Shown: piece after piece, positions 1-5,166 of the stretch
Layout of the letters: every line of letters starts with the position of its first letter
Position numbering within the stretch: the stretch's first letter is position 1
DNA from: Planctomycetaceae bacterium
GTDB lineage: Bacteria; Planctomycetota; Planctomycetia; Pirellulales; UBA1268
NCBI GenBank assembly: GCA_947453125.1
Contig: CANGGC010000110.1
Location: 1 to 7,342, forward strand
Direction: 5' to 3'
DNA length: 7,342 nt
Position numbers and translations under genes: made by a program
The notes under the pieces: model-generated
What the model was told of the DNA's origin: nothing
The model's database searches: none
The model's input: only the letters and a program-made list of their open reading frames with translations

Positions 1-222
1 CGGCTGGCAAACACGACGACCACAAAGTCGCACCTCTTCGGCGTCTGGATCACGCTCCGTGAGGCGATGGCTCCGGCTGGGTCGAATGTGCCCGCCGATC
101 CCGATGGCGTCCGCTACCACCGGGCCTTTTACATCATCGACCGGTCGATTCCGGTCGCCCACGAACCGGGGCGCGACCACAATGTCTGGGATGCCGTCCT
201 CCTGCGGAGGATCGTCGAATGA
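1..222 (+). CDS. C-terminal end of a planctomycete conserved hypothetical protein (partial, 5' truncated by window edge)
   Basis: Frame 1 is open from the first base to a TGA at 220-222 and gives 73 residues. The end of the protein reads 'RAFYIIDRSIPVAHEPG', then 'DHNVWDAVLLRRIVE'. From memory this resembles the C-terminus of conserved, often large planctomycete proteins encoded next to prepilin-like genes, with segments of the type 'HLFGVWITL' and 'AFYIIDRSIPV'; I know of no assigned biochemical function. Its stop overlaps the start of the next gene as ATGA, and the next gene's Shine-Dalgarno lies inside this reading frame, so the two are very likely cotranscribed and translationally coupled. 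The N-terminus, signal sequence and domains are outside the window. Its partnership with a pseudopilin suggests an envelope or pilus-like assembly role, which is inference only. Confidence 0.75.
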   Translation, partial: RLANTTTTKSHLFGVWITLREAMAPAGSNVPADPDGVRYHRAFYIIDRSIPVAHEPGRDHNVWDAVLLRRIVE

Positions 223-1634
223 AGTCGCCCGCTACCATCCGCCGCGGCATGACGCTCGTCGAGATGCTCGTCGCCACCACCTGCACGCTCATCCTCATGG
301 GGGCGATCGCGCAGGTCTTCGGCGCTTTCGGGACAGCCGTCTCCGACAGCCGCTCGATGATCGAGCTTGATGCCCAACTCCGCTCCGTCGCCTGGCGGCT
401 GCGGAACGATCTCTCCGGCGCCACCGCGCGAACACTTCCCCCACTCGAGGTCGAGGCAGGGGAGGGCTATTTTGAAGTGATCGAGGGGCCGCGGGGGGAC
501 GCCGACGGTGGCGTCGATCGCACTTCTCTGGCACCAGCCGACATCGACGACGTGTTGCTGTTCACGACGCGGAACACCGAGACACCGTACCTCGGGAAGT
601 ACGACTACGGCACGGCCACGAAGATGACCGAGAGCCAACTCGCCGAAGTGGCGTGGTTTCTCCGTCCGACAGACGTCCCTGCCGGCACGACACCACCGGT
701 GGTCACCTACACACTCTTCCGCCGGCAAAACGTGGTCATTGGCTATGTTGGATTCGCACCTTTCTACGGTGATCCAAACGCCAACTCGGTCAACTGGACC
801 AATTTCAACTCGTGGGCCAAGTTTTACGACCAGTTCGATCTCTCAGCGCAGTACCAGCAACCGCTCGGAGTCATCGTCCCCAATTCCCTCGCCGATCTCA
901 CCCGGCGTGAGAATCGGTTCATGCACAACGTCGCCGGCACGATCGACGCCACGGCCGGCTCGTTCCGGTTTCCCGACGGGACGGTGAATCCGACGTTTCA
1001 GTGGCAGGCGACCCCCGCACCCGACGGCCTGATCTTCGACCGGACGAAGAGTTCGACCCGGATCGGGGAGGATGTCGTCCTCACCAACGTGATCGGCTTT
1101 GATGTCCGGGTGTTTGATCCCGGGGCCCCGGTCGGCGTTCCCGCCGGCGGCGACAGCGCTGTCGTGCCGGGCGACGGCGGCTTCGCTGCAGCGACCGTCG
1201 CCGCCAACGGGGCTTATGTCGACCTCGGCTGGAACAAGGGGCCCTACGCGGCCGCCACCCCCTCCGGCCAACGCCCACGGTTTGCCAATCTGGCTGAGCC
1301 GATGAGTGGCCTCCGCAACGCTGCCGGCCCCGCCATCTGGGACACTTGGAGCACGCACTACGAATCGAACGGCTTCGACGACGATCAGGACGGCACGATT
1401 GACGAAGGCTCTAACGGCCTCGACGACGATGGTGACGGCAAGGTCGATGAGTCTCCCTACGACGTCGATGGCGACGGTCTGTTCACCGGGGCAGGGGACG
1501 ACCCTGGCGAACTCGAAACGCTCCCCCCGTACCGTTTCCCGCTCCGGGGAATCGAAATCCGCCTCCGCTGCTATGAGCCCTCGAGCCGGCAAGTGCGGCA
1601 GGTGACGATCCGCCACTCGTTCGTCCCTCGCTGA
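219..1634 (+). CDS. Prepilin-type N-terminal cleavage/methylation protein (PilW/GspJ-like minor pseudopilin) with acidic Ca-loop-like repeats
   Basis: The 471-residue protein opens with a type IV prepilin leader. A short basic segment ends in Gly10, cleavage is predicted before Met11, and Glu15 sits at position +5 of the mature protein (MTLVEML), followed by a hydrophobic helix to about residue 36. This signature directs processing by a PilD-type prepilin peptidase and insertion in the inner membrane. The next segment (DAQLRSVAWRLRNDLSG) resembles PilW/GspJ-type minor pseudopilins. Residues 384-420 hold three acidic repeats: DDDQDGTIDE (387-396), DDDGDGKVDE (402-411) and DVDGDG (415-420). They look like the calcium loops of dockerin or thrombospondin type 3 repeats. 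The protein is much longer than ordinary GspJ or PilW. The start is supported by GGAGG at 206-210, 8 bases upstream, and by the ATGA overlap with the preceding gene. Calcium binding and the assembly role are inferred. Confidence 0.88.
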   Translation: MKSPATIRRGMTLVEMLVATTCTLILMGAIAQVFGAFGTAVSDSRSMIELDAQLRSVAWRLRNDLSGATARTLPPLEVEAGEGYFEVIEGPRGDADGGVDRTSLAPADIDDVLLFTTRNTETPYLGKYDYGTATKMTESQLAEVAWFLRPTDVPAGTTPPVVTYTLFRRQNVVIGYVGFAPFYGDPNANSVNWTNFNSWAKFYDQFDLSAQYQQPLGVIVPNSLADLTRRENRFMHNVAGTIDATAGSFRFPDGTVNPTFQWQATPAPDGLIFDRTKSSTRIGEDVVLTNVIGFDVRVFDPGAPVGVPAGGDSAVVPGDGGFAAATVAANGAYVDLGWNKGPYAAATPSGQRPRFANLAEPMSGLRNAAGPAIWDTWSTHYESNGFDDDQDGTIDEGSNGLDDDGDGKVDESPYDVDGDGLFTGAGDDPGELETLPPYRFPLRGIEIRLRCYEPSSRQVRQVTIRHSFVPR

Positions 1635-1775
1635 CGCCCCCCTTTGGTGACGCTCCCCCCTTCGGCCTCCCCACCAAATCAGGGAGACCGAGCCAGGGAG
1701 AGGGCTTCTGGGCCGCTGGCCCCTCATCATCCTGGTGAGGAATGCCGCAAGTCTTTGCTGCACAACGACTTGCCT

Positions 1776-1796
1776 CTCGCGAGCCCGTTGCGCGAG
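1776..1796. promoter_or_regulatory. CTCGCG-N9-CGCGAG dyad, possible activator (enhancer) site
   Basis: Perfect 6-bp arms (1776-1781 and 1791-1796) are separated by 9 bases. Because CGCG is self-complementary, the same stretch is also a direct repeat of CGCGAGCCC at 1778-1786 and 1791-1799. It lies about 150 bases upstream of the start site predicted from the sigma-54-like promoter, within the usual range for an enhancer bound by a sigma-54 activator. The functional role is inference; a 6-bp dyad in GC-rich DNA can arise by chance. Confidence 0.25.
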
Positions 1797-1923
1797 CCCA
1801 CTTTGGCCTCCCTGAAATAGTGGATCACCCTCCGATCCCTTCGCTTGGCCGGGCGGACTCTGCAACATCTAAACCAATGACAGAAAAGGACTTACGGGCA
1901 ATCCCGGAAAACAAGTCTCGATT

Positions 1924-1939
1924 TGGCACGGCAGATGCA
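1924..1939 (+). promoter_or_regulatory. Sigma-54 (RpoN) -24/-12 promoter for the PEP-CTERM gene
   Basis: The sequence reads TTGGCACG-N4-ATGCA (1923-1939). It matches the sigma-54 consensus YTGGCACG-N4-TTGCW at every defined position but the first T of the -12 block. The invariant GG (1925-1926) and GC (1937-1938) are separated by exactly 10 bases, the diagnostic spacing. Transcription would start near 1950, leaving a leader of about 50 bases before the ATG at 2000. In proteobacterial PEP-CTERM/exosortase systems, RpoN and the PrsK/PrsR two-component pair are known to control PEP-CTERM genes, which makes the placement sensible. Activity here is inferred. Confidence 0.6.
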
Positions 1940-1983
1940 TATCTTCGTCAGCTATCAGGCGGCAATGCCCGCCCTCCGGCCAC

Positions 1984-1990
1984 GAAGAGG
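1984..1990 (+). promoter_or_regulatory. Shine-Dalgarno fixing the PEP-CTERM protein start
   Basis: GAAGAGG lies 9 bases before the ATG at 2000. Together with the signal peptide that begins soon after this ATG, it favours 2000 over the upstream in-frame ATG at 1742. Confidence 0.6.
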
Positions 1991-1999
1991 ATCCCGATC

Positions 2000-2689
2000 A
2001 TGCCGACCGCCCATCTGCCGTCTTGCAAGCCTTCCGGGCGCCCGTTTCGGAACGGCTCTTCGACCTGGGGCTGGGCCATCGTCGCGGCCATGCTCGTCGG
2101 CCAGGCTGCCAACGCCGCCCCGGTCGTTCTCTACGACAGCCTCAACGGCAGCACGGTTTCCGACTCCGATGGTGCCAACAACAGCAACTGGCTGGCAAAC
2201 CAGTTCAACACCGACGCCGCTAGCTACACACTCCAGTCGGTCGTCCTCGACTTCTCGGCAGCCCCGCTCGGCACGATCGCCGTCGACATCTACTCCGACG
2301 CTTCCGGCACCCCGAGCACGAGCCTCGGCACGCTCACGAATCCCGGCAGTTTCGGTGCTGGCAGCAACACGTTCTCGGCCTCCGGTATCCCCACCCTCGC
2401 CTCGGCAAGTTCCTTCTGGGTCGTCCTCCGGGGAGTAGGAGCCAGTTCGGCCGACTGGCTGTACACGAGCGACACTCCGACCGGCGTCGGCTCGTCGACG
2501 AACACCAACGCCTCAGGCAACGCCGGTGCTTCCTGGGCGGGCCTGACATCGGGCTCCCCTTACATGATGACCGTCAACGCGACCGCTTCCGCCGTCCCCG
2601 AGATCGACCCCGCCTCCTTCGGCAGCGCCCTCTCGCTCGTCCTTGGCTCGCTCACGATCCTCGAGCGTCGCCGCCGCCAGGCCGCCTGA
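2000..2689 (+). CDS. Secreted PEP-CTERM sorting-domain protein (choice-of-anchor-like)
   Basis: The 229-residue exported protein has a basic N-terminal segment followed by a hydrophobic core (W23-G34) and a likely signal peptidase site after ANA (residues 37-39). The mature region is rich in Ser, Thr, Gly, Asn and Ala with almost no Lys. It starts 'VVLYDSLNGSTVSDSDGANN' and continues with alternating beta-prone stretches such as 'YTLQSVVLDFS', 'GTIAVDIYSD' and 'SFWVVLRG', resembling the 'choice-of-anchor' beta-sandwich domains (type R is my best guess). The C-terminus (199-229) is a PEP-CTERM signal: VPEIDP, a hydrophobic helix, then LERRRR. In this planctomycete form, Pro-Glu is followed by Ile-Asp-Pro. 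An exosortase is expected to cleave near the PE motif and release or anchor the protein at the surface; none is encoded here. The gene stands alone behind a sigma-54-like promoter. No enzymatic motif is visible, so a structural or matrix role is most likely. Confidence 0.85.
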   Translation: MPTAHLPSCKPSGRPFRNGSSTWGWAIVAAMLVGQAANAAPVVLYDSLNGSTVSDSDGANNSNWLANQFNTDAASYTLQSVVLDFSAAPLGTIAVDIYSDASGTPSTSLGTLTNPGSFGAGSNTFSASGIPTLASASSFWVVLRGVGASSADWLYTSDTPTGVGSSTNTNASGNAGASWAGLTSGSPYMMTVNATASAVPEIDPASFGSALSLVLGSLTILERRRRQAA

Positions 2690-2974
2690 TTCGGGGCCGC
2701 TTGGCTCCCCTCGGGCTGGCTCCCCTCGCCGCCCCCCGGCCGGCCTTCCGCCCCGCTCGCCCCGCCCCTCGGCCACCGGCGACCCCGCCCAGCGGAATCT
2801 GTGCCAGCCCGGCTGCTGCCGCTGGACAAATCGCACCAACCACCCGACAATTCCGTAGAGGGGCAGGCAGGGCAAAAGACCGCGGTTTTTCAGGGGCGCT
2901 CCCGTTCTGGGCCGCCCCCACCGCGGGCACTGTACGGGCGACCGGTTCGTTCCATCTCATCTCATCCGGGCAGC

Positions 2975-2992
2975 GACTCTCGCCAGAGAGTC
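2975..2992 (+). promoter_or_regulatory. 7-bp stem-loop in the leader of the DUF1559 gene
   Basis: GACTCTC (2975-2981) and GAGAGTC (2986-2992) are perfect complements around a 4-base loop (GCCA). The stem ends 10 bases before the Shine-Dalgarno AAAGGGG. It could protect the 5' end of the mRNA or influence ribosome access. No T-run follows, so it is not a terminator. Function is inferred. Confidence 0.4.
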
Positions 2993-3002
2993 TTCTCCCA
3001 CC

Positions 3003-3009
3003 AAAGGGG
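3003..3009 (+). promoter_or_regulatory. Strong Shine-Dalgarno of the DUF1559 gene
   Basis: AAAGGGG lies 6 bases before the ATG at 3016. It supports this start, which also places the prepilin leader at the very N-terminus. Confidence 0.65.
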
Positions 3010-3015
3010 TTTCCA

Positions 3016-4098
3016 ATGCGCACCCACATCCACCGCAGCCGGGCCGGCTTCACGCTCGTCGAACTGCTCGTCGTCATCGCCATCATCGGCACGCTCGTCG
3101 GCATGCTGCTGCCGGCTGTCCAAGCGGCCCGCGAAGCCGGTCGCCGTAACACGTGCATCAACAATGTCCGTCAGATCGGCCTCGCCGTGACGAACTTCGA
3201 CAACTCGAAGAAGTTCATCCCCGGCTGGCGCAATGCTCACCCAAACTCGACGTCGGCCTCGATCGCCCCGGCCGATGCCGGCGCTATGAACTTCAGCACT
3301 GTCTCGTGGCCCGTGATGATCCTCCCCGGCCTTGAGCGTCTCGACGTCTACAAGCTGTGGGAGAACAACAACACCGGCGCGCCGGTGAGCCTCGCCCCGG
3401 CGATGGAGATCTTCAAGTGCCCGACGTCGGTCCCCGCGCTTGAAGCAGCCCCCTCGATTGCCTACGCCGGCAACGTCGGCGTCGGCTATATCGCCGGTGG
3501 CCAGTATCGTGATGACGGCGTAATGATGGACACCGTCGGCAAGGCTGGCGCTGGTGGCTACACCGCCATGAAGAACGGCGTCGACTACATCTCCTCTGGC
3601 GACGGCGCCTCCAACACGATTTTGATTGCCGAGCGGAGCAACGCTACGTTCAATCCCCAGGCGTTCTACGACGCTTCCCCCAGGTCGGCGGTCTCCAGCT
3701 ATAGCTTCGCTCCCAACGGCGGCTATGACGTCGGGGTGAACTCCACCGCCAACGTTTCGCCGATTATTGGAATCGGTGCCATTACAAAGACTCCTGGGAC
3801 CGCCCTGTCTCTCTCCGGCCTGATCCCTTCCACGACCCTCAAAATGATCAACGTGACGCCGATCGAAGCGACCTCCCTGCCGGTCAACGCCCAGGCGACC
3901 CCGTCGTCGCGGCACTCCGGCGGCATCGTGGCGGTGTTCTGTGATGGCCACACGCTGTTCATCAGCGACTCGATGGAGCCGCGGGTCTACTGCCAGCTGC
4001 TCACGCCCAACACCGTGGGCGGGGCCGGGGTGATGTTCCCTGGGATCTATGGCCTCCAAGATATGGCCAAGCCCCTCGCCGAGAAGGACTACCAGTAA
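3016..4098 (+). CDS. DUF1559 domain protein with prepilin-type leader (major-pseudopilin-like)
   Basis: The 360-residue protein begins with a classic type IV prepilin leader. The basic segment MRTHIHRSRAG is cleaved after Gly11; Phe12 is the predicted first mature residue and Glu16 is at +5 (FTLVELLVVIAIIG). A hydrophobic helix runs to about residue 35, followed by the family hallmark 'LLPAVQAAREAGRR..C.NN.RQIGLA..NF'. DUF1559 features follow: DGASNTILIAE at residues 196-206 and the H-x9-DG box with His300 and Asp310-Gly311 (RHSGGIVAVFCDG). These proteins occur in many paralogues in planctomycete genomes and are thought to be pseudopilin-like envelope proteins; no individual role is established. 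Two cysteines (Cys47 in the N-terminal conserved segment and Cys135 in 'FKCPTS') may form a disulphide, which is inference. The length is normal for the family and the frame is intact. A long terminator-like stem follows, so the gene is probably monocistronic. Confidence 0.93.
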   Translation: MRTHIHRSRAGFTLVELLVVIAIIGTLVGMLLPAVQAAREAGRRNTCINNVRQIGLAVTNFDNSKKFIPGWRNAHPNSTSASIAPADAGAMNFSTVSWPVMILPGLERLDVYKLWENNNTGAPVSLAPAMEIFKCPTSVPALEAAPSIAYAGNVGVGYIAGGQYRDDGVMMDTVGKAGAGGYTAMKNGVDYISSGDGASNTILIAERSNATFNPQAFYDASPRSAVSSYSFAPNGGYDVGVNSTANVSPIIGIGAITKTPGTALSLSGLIPSTTLKMINVTPIEATSLPVNAQATPSSRHSGGIVAVFCDGHTLFISDSMEPRVYCQLLTPNTVGGAGVMFPGIYGLQDMAKPLAEKDYQ

Positions 4099-4119
4099 TC
4101 CCGGCCTGCTAAAAAACGG

Positions 4120-4146
4120 CCTCCCCGGCGGCCTCGCCGCGGGAGG
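4120..4146. terminator. GC-rich hairpin after the DUF1559 gene, with an A-tract on its left
   Basis: CCTCCC (4120-4125) pairs with GGGAGG (4141-4146), and CGGC (4126-4129) with GCCG (4136-4139), leaving C4140 bulged around a 6-base loop. On the plus strand no T-run follows. On the minus strand the stem is followed by GCC and then six T (A-run at 4111-4116), so as a Rho-independent signal it fits leftward transcription better. It may instead act as a 3' RNA-stabilising structure of the DUF1559 mRNA. Confidence 0.4.
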
Positions 4147-4163
4147 ATCCGCTGCCTACAAAT

Positions 4164-4210
4164 GAAGGGCCGGTGGTGTCGAAGCCCGACGCCGCCGGCC
4201 CTTCGGCTTT
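4164..4210 (+). terminator. Long 17-bp stem terminator-like hairpin
   Basis: GAAGGGCCGG (4164-4173) pairs perfectly with CCGGCCCTTC (4195-4204). Pairing continues inward through TGGTGTC/GACGCCG with two G-T wobbles, giving 17 pairs and a 7-base loop (4181-4187). The stem is followed by GGCTTT, a weak T-run. The position, 65 bases after the DUF1559 stop and 52 bases before the next ATG, suits a terminator separating the two genes, or an attenuator for the downstream gene if transcription reads through. Confidence 0.6.
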
Positions 4211-4256
4211 CCCCCTCGCTCTCCCCCTCCTTCACCGCCCCCTGGGCCCTCCCGCC

Positions 4257-5069
4257 ATGACTGCCGCCACCTCCGCCGTCACGAGCCCCGCCAGCCCCCG
4301 CCACACCGTCGACCTCGGCGACCTCCGCCAGCGGCTCCTCGCCCATCCGATCTACGCGATGGTTGATAGCCCCGAGCGCCTCCGCCGCTTCATGGAGCAC
4401 CATGTCTTCGCCGTCTGGGATTTCCAGAGCCTGCTTGTTGCCCTCCAGCAGAAGCTGACCTGCACGACCCTCCCCTGGATCCCCACCCCCGACCGCGAAG
4501 CCCGGCGGCTCGTCAATGAGATCGTCCTCGACGAGCAATCCGACGAGCTCCCCGACGGCACCCACGCCTCCCACTTCGAACTCTATCTCGATTGCATGCG
4601 CCAAGCCGGCGCCGACACCGGCCCGGTCGAGACGCTCCTCACGCTCCTCGCCGCCGGCATCCCGCTCGATCGCGCCCTCGACGAGGCCCGCGTGCCCGCG
4701 GCCGCCGCGACGTTTGTCCGGACGTCGTTTGCGATCATCGCCTCGGGCTCGGCCCACAAGATCGTGGCGGCCTTCGCCTATGGCCGAGAGGACGTGATCC
4801 CGGAGATGTTTCGCCCGCTCGTCGTGGCACTTGCCGCCCACGATCCCCACAGCTGGGAGCGGCTCCGCTTCTACCTCGAGCGCCACATCGAAGCCGACGA
4901 CGAAAAGCACGGCCCGATGTGCCGGCGGATCGTGGCCAGCCTGTGCGGCGACGACGCCGGCAAATGGGCCGACGCTTCGGCCACCGCCCGCGGCTCACTC
5001 GAAGCCCGCCTTGATCTCTGGGATGCGATGCTCCCCGAGCTCGACCGCGGAGAGAATGCCTCCTGCTAA
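4257..5069 (+). CDS. DUF3050 family protein (haem-oxygenase-like fold)
   Basis: The 270-residue soluble protein has no signal peptide or membrane segment. It matches what I know of DUF3050 in order: 'LLAHPIY' (27-33), 'LRRFMEHHVFAVWDFQSLL' (42-60), 'LTCTTLPWIP' (67-76), 'NEIVLDEQSDE' (87-97), 'SHFELYLDCM' (105-114), 'AFAYGREDVIPEMF' (172-185) and 'YLERHIEADDEKHGP' (206-220). The family is predicted to adopt the all-helical haem-oxygenase fold, shared with some iron-dependent oxygenases. Conserved acidic and His residues that could bind metal include Glu47, His49, Glu88, His106, Glu108, Glu178, Asp179, His210, Glu212, Asp214 and His218; ligand assignment is inference and the reaction is unknown. 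The ATG at 4257 is chosen because an upstream GTG at 4173 lies inside the terminator stem. No Shine-Dalgarno is visible: the 52 bases before the ATG are almost all pyrimidine. The next plus-strand gene has its own promoter-like sequence, so an operon with it is not required. Confidence 0.85.
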   Translation: MTAATSAVTSPASPRHTVDLGDLRQRLLAHPIYAMVDSPERLRRFMEHHVFAVWDFQSLLVALQQKLTCTTLPWIPTPDREARRLVNEIVLDEQSDELPDGTHASHFELYLDCMRQAGADTGPVETLLTLLAAGIPLDRALDEARVPAAAATFVRTSFAIIASGSAHKIVAAFAYGREDVIPEMFRPLVVALAAHDPHSWERLRFYLERHIEADDEKHGPMCRRIVASLCGDDAGKWADASATARGSLEARLDLWDAMLPELDRGENASC

Positions 5070-5117
5070 AGCCGAGCGTTGCCCGGCGAGAGGCGAGACC
5101 GGCCGCCCGCGGCCAGC

Positions 5118-5145
5118 TTGACCAGGGAGGATACGCCCGTACACT
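5118..5145 (+). promoter_or_regulatory. Sigma-70-like promoter for the 75-residue protein gene
   Basis: TTGACC (5118-5123) matches the -35 consensus at 5 of 6 positions. TACACT (5140-5145) matches the -10 box at 4 of 6, with a 16-base spacer. Transcription would start around 5152, inside the palindrome described next and about 47 bases before the ATG at 5199. Planctomycete promoter consensus is less well defined than that of E. coli, so this is moderate evidence. Confidence 0.45.
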
Positions 5146-5166
5146 CTTCGGAAGAGCATGCTCTTC
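5144..5166. promoter_or_regulatory. Nested palindrome at the predicted transcription start (operator or 5' hairpin)
   Basis: CTCTTC (5144-5149), GAAGAG (5151-5156) and CTCTTC (5161-5166) alternate. The right pair is part of a perfect 16-base palindrome, GAAGAGCATGCTCTTC (5151-5166). The left pair forms a 13-base dyad with a single central G. The middle arm can pair with either neighbour but not both. It overlaps the -10 box edge and the predicted start site, where a repressor would commonly bind. Confidence 0.45.

Larger units (their letters stand above)
1635..1999. other. Intergenic region: possible dispersed-repeat-like segment, then the PEP-CTERM gene's leader
   Basis: No gene is supported here. 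The first ~100 bases are C/G-biased blocks containing an inverted repeat TTTGGTG (1643-1649) / CACCAAA (1672-1678). There is also a small stem-loop GGGCC/GGCCC near 1709-1721, without a T-run, so this is not a convincing terminator. The second half is less GC-rich than the genes and carries the sigma-54-like promoter and an upstream dyad, listed separately. The reading frame of the downstream gene stays open back to an ATG at 1742. Using that start would put 86 residues of no recognisable character in front of a clear signal peptide, so it is treated as non-coding. Confidence 0.6.
2690..3015. other. Intergenic region: C-rich tract, compound hairpin and leader of the DUF1559 gene
   Basis: No gene is supported. 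Positions 2702-2713 and 2717-2728 are a 12-base direct repeat (TGGCTCCCCTCG, period 15) at the head of a C-dominated tract running to about 2795. There is no T-tailed hairpin after the PEP-CTERM gene, so a Rho-dependent end in this C-rich stretch is possible. A compound dyad spans 2880-2926: CCGCGGT/ACCGCGG outside and GGGGCG/CGCCCC inside. No sigma-70 or sigma-54 promoter for the downstream gene is obvious to me. The downstream frame is open back to about 2701, but its translation there is low-complexity Pro/Ala/Arg sequence in front of a clear prepilin leader, so I do not count it as coding. Confidence 0.55.

Noticed and set aside
843..1868. 341-codon open frame on the minus strand
   Set aside because: It lies antisense to the pseudopilin gene, its translation shows no recognisable domain, and long antisense frames are common in GC-rich DNA.
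1742..1999. N-terminal extension of the PEP-CTERM protein from the ATG at 1742 (with GGTGAGGA just before it)
   Set aside because: It would put 86 unremarkable residues ahead of a clear signal peptide and would cross the sigma-54 promoter. The ATG at 2000 has its own Shine-Dalgarno.
2880..2926. Compound hairpin CCGCGGT/ACCGCGG as a terminator of the PEP-CTERM gene
   Set aside because: There is no T-run after the stem on the plus strand and it lies 190 bases beyond the stop. Such dyads are frequent in GC-rich DNA.
2701..3015. Upstream extension of the DUF1559 reading frame
   Set aside because: The translation is Pro/Ala/Arg low complexity from GC-rich intergenic DNA, and the prepilin leader must be at the N-terminus.
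2962..4059. 365-codon open frame on the minus strand
   Set aside because: It is the antisense shadow of the DUF1559 gene, rich in Arg, Asp, Gly and Val with no motif.
4827..4837. TGGCACTTGCC inside the DUF3050 gene as a second sigma-54 promoter
   Set aside because: The spacing between the GG and GC elements is far too short and it lies within coding sequence.
4089..4910. 273-codon open frame on the minus strand
   Set aside because: It is antisense to the DUF3050 gene, whose family motifs are unmistakable. The minus-strand translation is low complexity.
5101..5114. GGCCGC-CC-GCGGCC as a terminator after the DUF3050 gene
   Set aside because: The 2-base loop is too tight for a stable hairpin and no T-run follows.
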